Shown: piece by piece, positions 46,898-55,324 of the stretch
How positions within the stretch are numbered: the first letter of the stretch is position 1
Layout: every line of letters starts with the position of its first letter
Position numbers and translations under genes: made by a program
Source of the DNA: Pectobacterium sp013449375
Lineage (GTDB): Bacteria; Pseudomonadota; Gammaproteobacteria; Enterobacterales; Enterobacteriaceae
Strand: one strand, 5' to 3'
NCBI RefSeq assembly: GCF_048593165.1
Contig: NZ_CP184271.1
DNA length: 64,000 nucleotides
Notes under the pieces: generated by a model
The model's database searches: none
Seen by the model: only the letters and a program-made list of their open reading frames with translations
What the model was told of the DNA's origin: nothing

Positions 46898-46920
46898 TGT
46901 TGGCCGCCATGCGGCCAACA
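46898..46920. terminator. Perfect hairpin between blc and ecnB
   Basis: TGTTGGCCGC (46898-46907) pairs fully with GCGGCCAACA (46911-46920) over a 3-nt loop. It sits between the convergent blc and ecnB stops. No U-tract, so likely a shared 3' structure. Confidence 0.6.
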
Positions 46921-46953
46921 CACAAGCCGCTTGAAAAATGACGGGTATGGCTA

Positions 46954-47085
46954 TTACTGGGCGCTGCGCTGAATAGCCTTCCCACCCGCCTCAACATCTT
47001 GTCCAATACCACGAGTGGTATTACACCCGACCACCGCAGAGAGAATAACCAGAGAGAAAATGGCAACACACGCTTTCTTCAACAT
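46954..47085 (-). CDS. ecnB: Entericidin-type lipoprotein (EcnA/EcnB family)
   Basis: 43 residues, a small gene that is easy to miss. The N-terminus MLKKACVAIFSLVILSAVVG precedes the lipobox Cys at residue 21 (VVGC). The short mature peptide CNTTRGIGQDVEAGGKAIQR is the hallmark of entericidins. AAGGA is 8 nt before the ATG. It lies beside efp and blc, as ecnAB does in E. coli. In E. coli EcnB is the RpoS-dependent toxic lipoprotein and EcnA its antidote; only one member is found here, and which one it matches is uncertain, so the symbol is tentative. Confidence 0.9.
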   Translation of the reverse strand: MLKKACVAIFSLVILSAVVGCNTTRGIGQDVEAGGKAIQRSAQ

Positions 47086-47221
47086 ACTCGCTTCCTTCTT
47101 TATGAGAGTAGGATTTCAACGGTACGAAAGGACTGCTTGTTAAGCGTAGCCAATTTTGATGCTTGTGACGGTTTTTTCGGATGAGGAGAGAGGAAAGCCA
47201 AAAGAGGATATCAACGAAGCG

Positions 47222-47382
47222 AAAAAATCAAAAAGCCACCCTGACAGAAGGCTAATACGGTTCACTTAAGCATGGATTTAGGGGGAAACACGGTGATGAG
47301 GTTCCCGCAGGGATACCTCGCACCGTGGTCGCCCCCGGTATCTCGATCCTTAAACGATCGGCATTACCCTCACAGAAGGCGG
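47222..47382 (-). repeat. Imperfect palindromic element in the efp 3' region
   Basis: The core 47281-47336 folds as GGGGG/CCCCC, CACGGTG/CACCGTG (47289-47295 with 47321-47327) and GAGGT/ACCTC arms around a small loop. The flanks are also related as an imperfect inverted repeat (AGGCTAATACGG on the left against GGGTAATGCCG read from the right). On the efp strand the element ends in AGCC...GGCTTTTTG and a further T run, a possible terminator. It begins within 20 nt of the efp stop. It may be a palindromic repeat or a 3'UTR-derived RNA. Confidence 0.65.
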
Positions 47383-47396
47383 CATTTCCAGATACA

Positions 47397-47963
47397 TTAC
47401 TTAACGCGTGAAACGTACTCACCAGAACGCGTGTCAACTCTGACCACTTCGCCGATCTGTACGAACAATGGCACTTTAACGACCGCGCCGGTGCTCAGCG
47501 TTGCTGGCTTACCACCAGTACCTGCGGTATCGCCTTTCAGGCCTGGATCGGTATCGGTGATTTCAGCTTCGATAAAGTTCGGCGGCTGAACGGCGATAGG
47601 ACGACCATCCCACAGGGTAACGATACATTCAGCGTTGTCCTGCAGCCATTTTGCAGAATCACCCACGGTTTTCTCTTCAACCTGATGCTGTTCAAACGTC
47701 TCAGGGTGCATGAAGTGGTAGAACTCACCATCGTTATACAGGTAGTTCATGTTGGTATCTACAACATCTGCGCCTTCTGCAGAATCGGTAGATTTGAAGG
47801 TTTTCTCAACGCGAGAACCCGTCAACAGACGACGCATTTTTACGCGAGCAAAAGCCTGGCCTTTACCCGGCTTAACAAATTCACTGGATTCGATGGCATA
47901 CGGCTCGCCTTCGAACATGATTTTAAGACCGGAACGGAAATCGTTGCTAGAATAAGTCGCCAT
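47397..47963 (-). CDS. efp: Elongation factor P
   Basis: 188 residues. EF-P helps ribosomes through polyproline stretches. The lysine at position 34 in FVKPGKGQAFARVKMR, at the tip of the N-terminal KOW-like domain, is the site modified by EpmA/EpmB. Two OB folds follow, with the conserved VVRVDTRSGEYVSR at the end. Divergent from epmB across 41 bp, so the substrate and a modification enzyme share a regulatory region. Confidence 0.98.
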   Translation of the reverse strand: MATYSSNDFRSGLKIMFEGEPYAIESSEFVKPGKGQAFARVKMRRLLTGSRVEKTFKSTDSAEGADVVDTNMNYLYNDGEFYHFMHPETFEQHQVEEKTVGDSAKWLQDNAECIVTLWDGRPIAVQPPNFIEAEITDTDPGLKGDTAGTGGKPATLSTGAVVKVPLFVQIGEVVRVDTRSGEYVSRVK

Positions 47964-48004
47964 AAAGGCCCTCTACAATTTAATACTGGTACGAAGCCAA
48001 AAAA

Positions 48005-49060
48005 ATGGCACACATTGTAACCCTAAATATACCTTCCAGAGAAGATTGGTTGCAGCAACTTGCAGACGTAATTACCGATCCTGATGAATTACTGCAACTT
48101 TTGGCACTGAACGATCACGCTAAACTCCGACAAGGTAACGATGCACGCAGGCTTTTTGCTCTGCGAGTACCGCGCGCATTCGCTGCACGGATGCAAAAAG
48201 GTAATCCTGACGATCCGTTGCTGCTACAGGTATTAACCGCACGCGAGGAGTTTACTGCCACGCCAGGCTTCACCCACGACCCGCTTGATGAGCAACACAG
48301 CGTCGTGCCGGGGCTACTGCACAAGTATCACAACCGCGCGTTATTGCTGGTGAAAGGCGGCTGCGCGGTGAACTGTCGTTACTGTTTCCGCCGTCATTTC
48401 CCGTATCAGGATAATCAGGGCAACAAGGCCAACTGGCGTCAGGCTCTGGATTATATCCGCCAGCATCCCGAACTGGATGAGATCATTTTTTCCGGCGGCG
48501 ACCCGCTGATGGCAAAAGACCACGAGTTGGACTGGCTGATCACCGAGCTGGAGCATATACCACATCTGAAACGCCTGCGCATTCACAGCCGCTTGCCGGT
48601 GGTGATCCCTGCCCGCATTACCGATGCGCTGTGCGATCGTCTGTCCCGCAGTTCGCTTCGGGTGTTGCTGGTGACGCATATTAACCACCCGCAGGAAATT
48701 GATCCTGATTTAACACAAAGTATGGCGCGTTTGCGCCACGCAGGCGTGACGCTACTCAACCAAAGCGTGCTGCTGCGCGGGGTGAATGACAATGCAGAAA
48801 CACTCGCCCAACTCAGCAATGCCTTATTTGACGCCGGTATTCTGCCTTATTACCTACACGTACTGGATAAAGTACAGGGTGCTGCGCACTTTCTGGTGGA
48901 TGACAACGAGGCGCGCGTCTTGGTCAAAGCGCTAATGAAGAAGGTATCAGGCTATCTGGTACCGCGTCTGGCGCGGGAAATCGGTGGCGAAGCTAGCAAA
49001 ACACCACTGGATTTAGGGATGAAACAGCATCAGGACGACACTGAGCGATCGGTAGGTTAA
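48005..49060 (+). CDS. epmB: EF-P lysine 2,3-aminomutase EpmB (YjeK)
   Basis: 351 residues. A radical-SAM enzyme: the CxxxCxxC cluster motif is in GGCAVNCRYCFRRHFPY (about 117-133), followed by the SAM-binding FSGGDPLMAKD. A PLP-binding lysine and the LYYHVLDKVQGAAHF-type segment (here LPYYLHVLDKVQGAAHF) are near the end. It converts (S)-alpha-lysine to (R)-beta-lysine, which EpmA ligates to EF-P. Head-to-head with efp. Confidence 0.96.
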   Translation: MAHIVTLNIPSREDWLQQLADVITDPDELLQLLALNDHAKLRQGNDARRLFALRVPRAFAARMQKGNPDDPLLLQVLTAREEFTATPGFTHDPLDEQHSVVPGLLHKYHNRALLLVKGGCAVNCRYCFRRHFPYQDNQGNKANWRQALDYIRQHPELDEIIFSGGDPLMAKDHELDWLITELEHIPHLKRLRIHSRLPVVIPARITDALCDRLSRSSLRVLLVTHINHPQEIDPDLTQSMARLRHAGVTLLNQSVLLRGVNDNAETLAQLSNALFDAGILPYYLHVLDKVQGAAHFLVDDNEARVLVKALMKKVSGYLVPRLAREIGGEASKTPLDLGMKQHQDDTERSVG

Positions 49061-49066
49061 TTATAA

Positions 49067-49094
49067 GGTGAGAGCAGGTTTCCCCACTCTCACC
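49067..49094. terminator. Hairpin between convergent epmB and yjeI
   Basis: GGTGAGAG (49067-49074) pairs with CTCTCACC (49087-49094), 12-nt loop, followed on the plus strand by CAGTTTCTCTC. It could end both transcripts; the U-tract is weak. Confidence 0.55.
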
Positions 49095-49109
49095 CAGTTT
49101 CTCTCTAGC

Positions 49110-49454
49110 TTAAGGACATTTGTAGACGCTGCCGTTCATCTTGCTGTCCAGCGGCGCAAAGCTTGACCAGAAGGTCTCACTCGGGCTGGTTGCGCCATAG
49201 ACCGTATTGCCCCCCATTGCCGCCGCTTTATTGCGCAGATCGTTTGCCGCACCGCGCATAGAACTGCCGTCGCTATGGTTACCTGCCAACCAGTTAGACT
49301 GGCTACCGCTGGCCTGCCCCAACAGCTGACATTCGCTTCCTGGCTTGGTATCCGTGAACGTCACGGCCTGACCAGCGGTGCTGACTTGACTGGTGCTGCT
49401 GCACCCCGCCAGCAACACTACCGCTGATAGCCCCAACAAAATACGAACCTGCAT
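49110..49454 (-). CDS. yjeI: DUF4156 lipoprotein YjeI
   Basis: 114 residues. Signal peptide MQVRILLGLSAVVLLAGC with lipobox LLAGC (Cys 18), then SSTSQV and a small domain with GSECQLLGQASGSQ, ANDLRNKAAAMGGNTVYG and a C-terminal Cys, typical of the DUF4156 family of YjeI and similar lipoproteins. Function unknown. In E. coli it lies between groL and epmB; here epmB is present on one side but pgi replaces groL on the other. Confidence 0.88.
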   Translation of the reverse strand: MQVRILLGLSAVVLLAGCSSTSQVSTAGQAVTFTDTKPGSECQLLGQASGSQSNWLAGNHSDGSSMRGAANDLRNKAAAMGGNTVYGATSPSETFWSSFAPLDSKMNGSVYKCP

Positions 49455-49497
49455 GTCATCCTCCTTGCGATTGAAAAACCAAAGGGCACAGGCCCGA

Positions 49498-51147
49498 TTA
49501 GTTACGCCACGCTTTGAAGCGGTTGATCAGTCCGTTGGTAGAACTGTCATGGCTGTCGATCGTACTGTCATTTTCCAGCTCTGGCAGAATACGGTTCGCC
49601 AGCTGTTTACCTAACTCCACACCCCATTGATCGAACGTGAAGATGTTCAGGATCGCGCCTTGAGTAAAGATCTTATGCTCATACAGCGCAATCAGCGCCC
49701 CCAGACTGTACGGAGTGATTTCGCGCAGCAGGATGGAGTTGGTCGGGCGGTTGCCTTCAAAGACTTTAAACGGTGCCACGTGTTCCACGTCTTTGGCACT
49801 TTTACCGGCCGCAGCAAATTCCGCTTCCACCACGTCACGGCTCTTACCAAACGCCAACGCTTCCGTCTGTGCAAAGAAGTTCGACAGCAGCTTGCTGTGG
49901 TGATCGCTCAATGGGTTATGGCTAATTGCTGGCGCAATGAAATCACACGGAACCAGTTTGGTGCCCTGATGGATCAACTGGTAGAACGCATGCTGGCCAT
50001 TCGTGCCCGGCTCACCCCAGATAATCGGCCCAGTCTGGTAATCCACCGGATTGCCGTTGCGATCGACATATTTTCCGTTAGATTCCATATTTCCCTGCTG
50101 GAAATAGGCCGCGAAACGGTGCATATACTGGTCATACGGCAGAATCGCTTCGGTTTCGGCACCGAAGAAATTGTTGTACCAAATGCCGATCAGCGCCAGC
50201 AGCACAGGCAGGTTTTTCTCCGCTGGCGTGGAAGCAAAATGCTTGTCCATCGCGTGAGCGCCGCTGAGCAGTTTTTCAAAGTTTTCAAAGCCCAGAGAAA
50301 GAATGATCGACAGCCCAATCGCCGACCACAGGGAGTAGCGTCCACCCACCCAGTCCCAGAATTCGAACATGTTATTGGTATCAATACCAAATTCGCCGAC
50401 GGCTTTCGCGTTAGTTGACAGCGCGGCAAAGTGTTTGGCAACGTGCTTCTCGTCCTGCGCCGTGTTCAGGAACCAGTCGCGAGCGCTGTGCGCGTTGGTC
50501 ATGGTTTCCTGCGTGGTAAAGGTTTTAGACGCCACGAGGAACAGCGTGGTTTCTGGGTTCAGCGGCTTCAACGTTTCAGCAATATGCGTGCCGTCAACGT
50601 TAGAGACAAAGTGCATGTTGAGGTGGTTTTTATACGGCTTCAGCGCCTCGGTTACCATGAACGGGCCCAGATCGGAACCGCCGATACCGATGTTCACCAC
50701 GTCGGTGATCGTTTTGCCGGTATAGCCTTTCCACTCACCGCCGATCACGCGTTCGCTGAAATCTTTCATCTTCGCCAGCACCGCGTTGACTTCCGGCATC
50801 ACATCTTTGCCATCCACCAGAATCGGCGTGTTGCTGCGGTTACGCAAGGCAACGTGCAGAACGGCGCGGTCTTCCGTGCGGTTGATTTTCTCGCCGGCAA
50901 ACATGGACTGAATCGCCGCAGACAGGTCGGTTTCCCGTGCCAGCGCGTGCAGTTTCTCCATCGTTTCTGCCGTGATGCGGTTTTTGGAGTAATCCACCAG
51001 CATCTGATCGTCGAACGTCGCGGAAAAATGCGCGAAACGATCGCTATCTTGTGCAAACAGCTCGCTGATTTGCACCTCTTTCATCGCGTCAAAATGGTGT
51101 TGTAATGCCTGCCAGGCGACAGTTTGGCTTGGATTAATATTTTTCAT
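49498..51147 (-). CDS. pgi: Glucose-6-phosphate isomerase
   Basis: 549 residues, the same length as E. coli Pgi. It interconverts glucose-6-phosphate and fructose-6-phosphate. Signature 1 appears as DVVNIGIGGSDLGP (about 144-157), the active-site Glu in YMHRFAAYFQQGNMESNGK, and the C-terminal signature as FDQWGVELGKQLANRI. Cytoplasmic. It is divergent from lysC, as in E. coli. Confidence 0.98.
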   Translation of the reverse strand: MKNINPSQTVAWQALQHHFDAMKEVQISELFAQDSDRFAHFSATFDDQMLVDYSKNRITAETMEKLHALARETDLSAAIQSMFAGEKINRTEDRAVLHVALRNRSNTPILVDGKDVMPEVNAVLAKMKDFSERVIGGEWKGYTGKTITDVVNIGIGGSDLGPFMVTEALKPYKNHLNMHFVSNVDGTHIAETLKPLNPETTLFLVASKTFTTQETMTNAHSARDWFLNTAQDEKHVAKHFAALSTNAKAVGEFGIDTNNMFEFWDWVGGRYSLWSAIGLSIILSLGFENFEKLLSGAHAMDKHFASTPAEKNLPVLLALIGIWYNNFFGAETEAILPYDQYMHRFAAYFQQGNMESNGKYVDRNGNPVDYQTGPIIWGEPGTNGQHAFYQLIHQGTKLVPCDFIAPAISHNPLSDHHSKLLSNFFAQTEALAFGKSRDVVEAEFAAAGKSAKDVEHVAPFKVFEGNRPTNSILLREITPYSLGALIALYEHKIFTQGAILNIFTFDQWGVELGKQLANRILPELENDSTIDSHDSSTNGLINRFKAWRN

Positions 51148-51259
51148 AATGCGACTTTCTCTCTAAGCATGAGTTCAAAGTGACTGAATCGATTGTATCC
51201 CTTAAAATTCAGATTGAGATCCCTTTTCTTGCTAAAAGCGGTTCATGCCGTTTTGTTTA

Positions 51260-51288
51260 TTGACAGAAACCGCATAACCCGTTATTTG
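51260..51288 (+). promoter_or_regulatory. Candidate lysC promoter
   Basis: TTGACA (51260-51265), a 17-bp spacer and TATTTG (51283-51288) precede the lysine riboswitch by a few bases, so transcription would start at the foot of the aptamer. The -35 is perfect, the -10 is mediocre. Confidence 0.65.
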
Positions 51289-51295
51289 TAACACC

Positions 51296-51462
51296 GTACT
51301 TGCACACTCGGTGTGCAAGCCAGAAGAGGCGCATCGCCCAGGTAAGATGTCGGAGGAACCGTAATCCGCTGATGATATCCGAGGGGGAGCGATGCCGAGA
51401 TGCGGTGAAAATACGGTTTTCACCCTATCGACTACAGAGGCTGAATCCTCTGGGTTGTCACC
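51296..51462 (+). ncRNA. Lysine riboswitch (L box) upstream of lysC
   Basis: The conserved L-box landmarks occur in order: the P1/P2 start with hairpin TTGCACACTCGGTGTGCAA (51300-51318), then AGAAGAGGCGC (51322 onward), GGTAAGATGTCGGAGGAACC, GAGGGGGAGCGATGCCGA, a terminal hairpin around GGTGAAAATACGGTTTTCACC-type sequence, and GGCTGAATCCTCTGGGTTGTCACC-type closing (these last shown as GGCTGAATCC and GGGTTGTCACC). This matches the E. coli lysC riboswitch closely. Lysine binding should lower lysC expression. The 165-nt leader between aptamer and ATG has no strong U-tract terminator, consistent with the translational and decay-based control known in E. coli. Confidence 0.95.
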
Positions 51463-51627
51463 GGATTTGTCCTGATGGACATCCAGCAAGGTGGAGCGCT
51501 TCTGGGTGTATCGTAGTCATTTTTTCTACGCCTGCCCCCTACTTTTGCTCTCCCCCTGTGCCAAGGCTGATTAATGGAATGCTGTTTACTGAAAAACAGC
51601 CTACCCCCTGACACGAGGTTTTTTGAC

Positions 51628-53004
51628 ATGTCTGCAACTGAAGTCTCCGCAAACGCGAATTCTACCGTTATTGCCAAATTTGGCGGCACCAGCGTGGCGG
51701 ACTTTGACGCCATGAATCGCAGTGCCGATGTGGTGTTATCCAATCCGAATGTGCGCGTTGTGGTGCTGTCGGCGTCGGCAGGTATCACGAATTTACTGGT
51801 CGCGCTCGCAGAAGGGTTAGCTCCGGAAGCGCGCGCCGAGCATCTGGCGAAAATCCGCCAGATCCAATACGCCATCATCGATAAACTAACCAATCAAAAC
51901 GTTATTCGCGATGAAATTGACCGCATGCTGGACAACGTCACCACGCTGTCTGAAGCGGCGGCGCTTGCCACATCGAACGCCCTGACCGATGAACTGGTCA
52001 GCCACGGCGAACTGATGTCTACCCTGCTGTTTGTCGAGATTCTGCGCCAGCGTGATGTCGTGGCAGAATGGTTCGATGTGCGCAAAATCATGCGCACCGA
52101 CGATCACTTTGGCCGTGCACAGCCGGACTGCGACGTGCTGGGCGAACTGACGCGCAGCCAGTTGCAGCCACGTCTTGAGCAAGGTCTGGTGATTACACAG
52201 GGCTTCATCGGCAGTGAGGCGAAAGGCCGCACGACTACACTGGGTCGCGGCGGTAGTGATTATACGGCGGCGCTGCTGGGCGAAGCCCTCAACGTCAGCC
52301 GGATTGACATCTGGACTGATGTGCCTGGCATCTACACCACCGATCCTCGCGTGGTGCCGACAGCAAAACGCATCGACCAGATCATGTTTGAAGAAGCGGC
52401 CGAAATGGCGACATTTGGCGCGAAAGTCCTGCACCCAGCCACGTTGCTGCCTGCGGTACGTAGCGATATCCCTGTATTCGTCGGCTCCAGTAAAGATCCG
52501 GCCGCTGGTGGTACGCTGGTGTGCAATAAAACCGAAAACCCGCCGCTGTTCCGCGCGCTAGCGCTGCGTCGTAAACAAACGCTGCTTAAGCTGTATAGTC
52601 TGAACATGCTGCACGCACGCGGTTTTCTGGCCGAAGTGTTCAGCATTCTGGCACGTCACAACATCTCCGTTGACCTGATCACCACATCAGAAGTCAACGT
52701 CGCGCTGACGCTCGACACCACCGGTTCCACCTCCACGGGCGACAGCCTGCTGTCCAGCGCCCTGCTGACTGAACTGTCATCACTGTGTCGTGTCGAGGTT
52801 GAAGAGAATCTGTCGCTGGTCGCGCTGATCGGCAACAATCTGTCTCAGGCCTGTGGCGTCGGGAAGGAAGTGTTTGGCGTACTGGAACCTTTCCGCATTC
52901 GCCTGATCTGCTACGGTGCCAGCAGCAACAACCTGTGCTTCCTGGTTCCTGGCGACGACGCCGAACGCGTGGTACAGACGCTGCACCGCAGCCTGTTCGA
53001 GTAG
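51628..53004 (+). CDS. lysC: Lysine-sensitive aspartokinase III LysC
   Basis: 458 residues from the ATG at 51628 (GAGG 9 nt ahead); the frame is open 18 codons further upstream, but into the riboswitch leader. The kinase domain starts at IAKFGGTSVADFDAMNRSA and has TTLGRGGSDYTAALLGEAL. Two ACT domains (LKLYSLNMLHARGFLAEVFS and VALIGNNLSQACGVGKEVFG) form the lysine-binding regulatory part. The enzyme phosphorylates aspartate, the first step to lysine, threonine and methionine. It is controlled twice by lysine: through the riboswitch and through the ACT domains. Confidence 0.97.
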   Translation: MSATEVSANANSTVIAKFGGTSVADFDAMNRSADVVLSNPNVRVVVLSASAGITNLLVALAEGLAPEARAEHLAKIRQIQYAIIDKLTNQNVIRDEIDRMLDNVTTLSEAAALATSNALTDELVSHGELMSTLLFVEILRQRDVVAEWFDVRKIMRTDDHFGRAQPDCDVLGELTRSQLQPRLEQGLVITQGFIGSEAKGRTTTLGRGGSDYTAALLGEALNVSRIDIWTDVPGIYTTDPRVVPTAKRIDQIMFEEAAEMATFGAKVLHPATLLPAVRSDIPVFVGSSKDPAAGGTLVCNKTENPPLFRALALRRKQTLLKLYSLNMLHARGFLAEVFSILARHNISVDLITTSEVNVALTLDTTGSTSTGDSLLSSALLTELSSLCRVEVEENLSLVALIGNNLSQACGVGKEVFGVLEPFRIRLICYGASSNNLCFLVPGDDAERVVQTLHRSLFE

Positions 53005-53070
53005 ATTCACGACGTCTAGTCTGTCTCTTCGTCATATTCTTATGCAGACGCGGATTTTGCCGTTATTCGG

Positions 53071-53330
53071 CGTAAAAAATTATGCTGAGGAGATGGCAGG
53101 CTTAGGATGAGCCGCATGGACGCGGCGAAAGCTTGCGCCACGCATGGAGCGTGTCGCAAGCGGTCCGTTAAGCCCGATATCGACGAAGGCACCGCGTCAG
53201 CGGCATAATTTCCGCCGAAAGCCTGGGGTCACGGGGCGAGCGGCGTCTGAGCCGTCCCGTGTCGGGCGCGTGCTACGAGGTAGCATGAAAATGGCAGCAT
53301 TATCGCGCACGAAACTATCTCTCAATCAGC
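53071..53330 (+). repeat. Structured dispersed repeat, copy 1
   Basis: About 260 bp with clear similarity to 60331-60658 in the same orientation. Shared blocks include AAAAATTAT-CTGAGG, GCATGGACGC, CGAAAGC, ACCGCG-CAGCGG, GAAAGCCTGGG and CGCACGAAAC. It contains hairpins GCCGC/GCGGC (53111-53126), GCTTGCG/CGCAAGC (53131-53137 with 53155-53161) with inner CACGC/GCGTG, CACGGG/CCCGTG (53230-53235 with 53256-53261) and TGCTAC/GTAGCA (53271-53285). Several arms differ from copy 2 by paired changes. It lies between convergent lysC and yjbB. No protein is predicted in it. Confidence 0.85.
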
Positions 53331-53373
53331 ATAAAAATAGACGGCTGTATCCAGTGAAACCCCACAAAGAGAA

Positions 53374-55020
53374 TCACAGCGTCAGCGGTGATTCTTCGCG
53401 TTCTTCCTCACCATCCTGCTGCACAATCAAGACGTTATACGCCACTGCGCAGAACAGTGAATTCAGTCGGTTCATGTCCCCGAGTAAGCTCAAATGGAGC
53501 GAACTGGTTTCCAGGCTCTGTACGTTGTGCTGATGTAAACGATCAACATGCGCATGGGCATAACGACGGTTCATAATGCGGAAGCGGTGTTTGGCACGGC
53601 GCAGGCGTTTCGCGCTAGTGACATCCTCCGACAGGAAAACCGACAGTCCCAGACGCAGATTCGCCAGCAGCTGTTCATGTAGATGGTTCAACTCTTCCAG
53701 ACCCTGCGCGGAAAATGCCATACGTACACCGGAGGAATGATTGGCGATGTCGTCTGCCATGCGCTCGATAATATCTCCCGCCTGCTCCAGATTCAGCGCC
53801 ACTTCGATCACCTCAGCCCAGCGTCGGGAATCCCGCTCATCCAACCCGTCTTTCTGAATCTGCGCCAGATAGAGCTTAATCGCGGTGTAAAGAATATCGA
53901 CATCATCATCAAGCCGGCGAATCTCCCGGCGTTGCATAGGGTCGCCCTGCAACACGTCGCGGTACAACCGCAGCATCTGCTCCAGCACATCGCCAATTCG
54001 CAGCGTTTCCCGCGCGGCGTTGGCTAGCGCCAGCGCTGGCGTGTCCAGCGAATGGGTATCCAAATGGCGCGGTTTCATCTGGACATCGACCTGCGGTGAG
54101 TCCGCAATCATCGCACAAGACAAGCGAGCCACCACGCCGGTAAGCGGAATGAGCAGCAGGCAACGGATCAGGTTGTAAAACAGGTGGAAATAAATCACCA
54201 GCTCTTCGGCCCCCAGCGGAATACGCGTCAGCCAGCGCGAAAGCGGCTCAACCAGTGGCATCACGACGAGACACCCGAGCAGCTTAAACAGCATGCTGCC
54301 GAGCGCCACGCGCCGCCCCTCTGCATTCTGCGTCGAGGTGCTCATCATCGTCAGTAATCCGCTCCCCAGATTGGCACCAATGACCAGACACATCGCCACT
54401 TCCAGCGAGATCACACCGCTCGCCGTCAATGTTGCCGTCAGCAGCACCGCCGCCAGACTGGAATAGGTAATCACCGCGAACAACGCGCCAGCCAGAGCGT
54501 CCAACATGATGTCGCCCGTCAACGAGGAGAACAGCACCTTCACGCCCGACGCTTGCGTGATCGGAGCGGCAGCCACGACAATCATTTCCAACGCCAGCAA
54601 AATCAGCCCGAGCCCGATCGCCACACGACCAATTTGACCCACCCGTGTTTGCTTACGGCTAAGGAAGAAGATTACGCCAAGAAAAATCAGCAGCGGAGAC
54701 GGCCAGGACAGGTCGAACGTCAGAATTCGCACCATCAGCGCCGTTCCGACATCTGCCCCGAGAATAATCACCAGGGCTGGCGTTAGCGCCACCAGTCCCT
54801 GTGAGACAAATGAAGTTGTCAGCAATGCGGTCGCATTGCTGCTCTGCACCAGCGCAGTAACACCAATGCCCGCCATAAAAGCCAACGGTTTTTTCTCAAC
54901 GCTGTCGCTGAGAACCCGTCGTAACTGGGTGCCATAAACTCGCATGATACCGGTACGGACAATGTGAGTGCCCCACACCAGTAACGCAATCGCAGAAAGG
55001 AGATTCAACAGTGTTAACAA
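53374..55020 (-). CDS. yjbB: Na+/phosphate symporter family protein YjbB
   Basis: 548 residues if started at the TTG at 55020, which has GGAGG about 10 nt ahead and gives MLTLLNLLSAIALLVWGTHI, aligning with the E. coli YjbB N-terminus. A longer frame to 55155 exists, with Met codons at 55089 and 55086. The Na/Pi cotransporter repeats are evident (GIGVTALVQSSNATALLTTS and ITYSSLAAVLLTATLTASG), with about nine helices. A C-terminal PhoU-like helical domain of about 200 residues follows (AARETLRIGDVLEQML, SLNLEQAGDIIERM-type helices). Thought to export phosphate in E. coli. Convergent with lysC. Confidence 0.88.
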   Translation of the reverse strand: MLTLLNLLSAIALLVWGTHIVRTGIMRVYGTQLRRVLSDSVEKKPLAFMAGIGVTALVQSSNATALLTTSFVSQGLVALTPALVIILGADVGTALMVRILTFDLSWPSPLLIFLGVIFFLSRKQTRVGQIGRVAIGLGLILLALEMIVVAAAPITQASGVKVLFSSLTGDIMLDALAGALFAVITYSSLAAVLLTATLTASGVISLEVAMCLVIGANLGSGLLTMMSTSTQNAEGRRVALGSMLFKLLGCLVVMPLVEPLSRWLTRIPLGAEELVIYFHLFYNLIRCLLLIPLTGVVARLSCAMIADSPQVDVQMKPRHLDTHSLDTPALALANAARETLRIGDVLEQMLRLYRDVLQGDPMQRREIRRLDDDVDILYTAIKLYLAQIQKDGLDERDSRRWAEVIEVALNLEQAGDIIERMADDIANHSSGVRMAFSAQGLEELNHLHEQLLANLRLGLSVFLSEDVTSAKRLRRAKHRFRIMNRRYAHAHVDRLHQHNVQSLETSSLHLSLLGDMNRLNSLFCAVAYNVLIVQQDGEEEREESPLTL

Positions 55021-55324
55021 AAAGTCCGCGCCTCCAGCTAAACATGTGTTGATGAAAGACAATCTGTTGATGACGTAGTACACCATCATCTTACCAGATG
55101 TTAGCAGGCCATACTGCGAGGCAGCCCGCGCCAGAGTAAAATTGCCTCCAATCAATTAATGATAAAAATTAATTAACTGACAATATTTAAAAAACAGAAT
55201 CCAAATCAATAAGCCGATAATTTTGCCTCACGCCTTCCCTAGTTAGCGCTATGATCTTTTTATCCCTATAACTCTTATGGGTTATAACCCCGCAGTATTC
55301 CGCTAGCTCGTGTAAGGAAAATGG
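55021..55324. other. Intergenic region between yjbB and the dicarboxylate transporter
   Basis: About 300 bp holding the divergent start regions of both genes. AT-rich near 55150-55200 with overlapping TTAATTAA palindromes; TTGCCTCACG... and TATGATC near 55220-55255 may belong to a plus-strand promoter. No gene or known regulatory motif is recognised. Confidence 0.5.

Noticed and set aside
49627..50418. 263-codon frame antisense to pgi
   Set aside because: Shadow of pgi with Arg/Gln/His-rich composition.
53144..53533. 129-codon frame covering repeat copy 1 and the yjbB end
   Set aside because: Runs through the hairpin-rich repeat and antisense to yjbB; basic, low-complexity product without a start signal.
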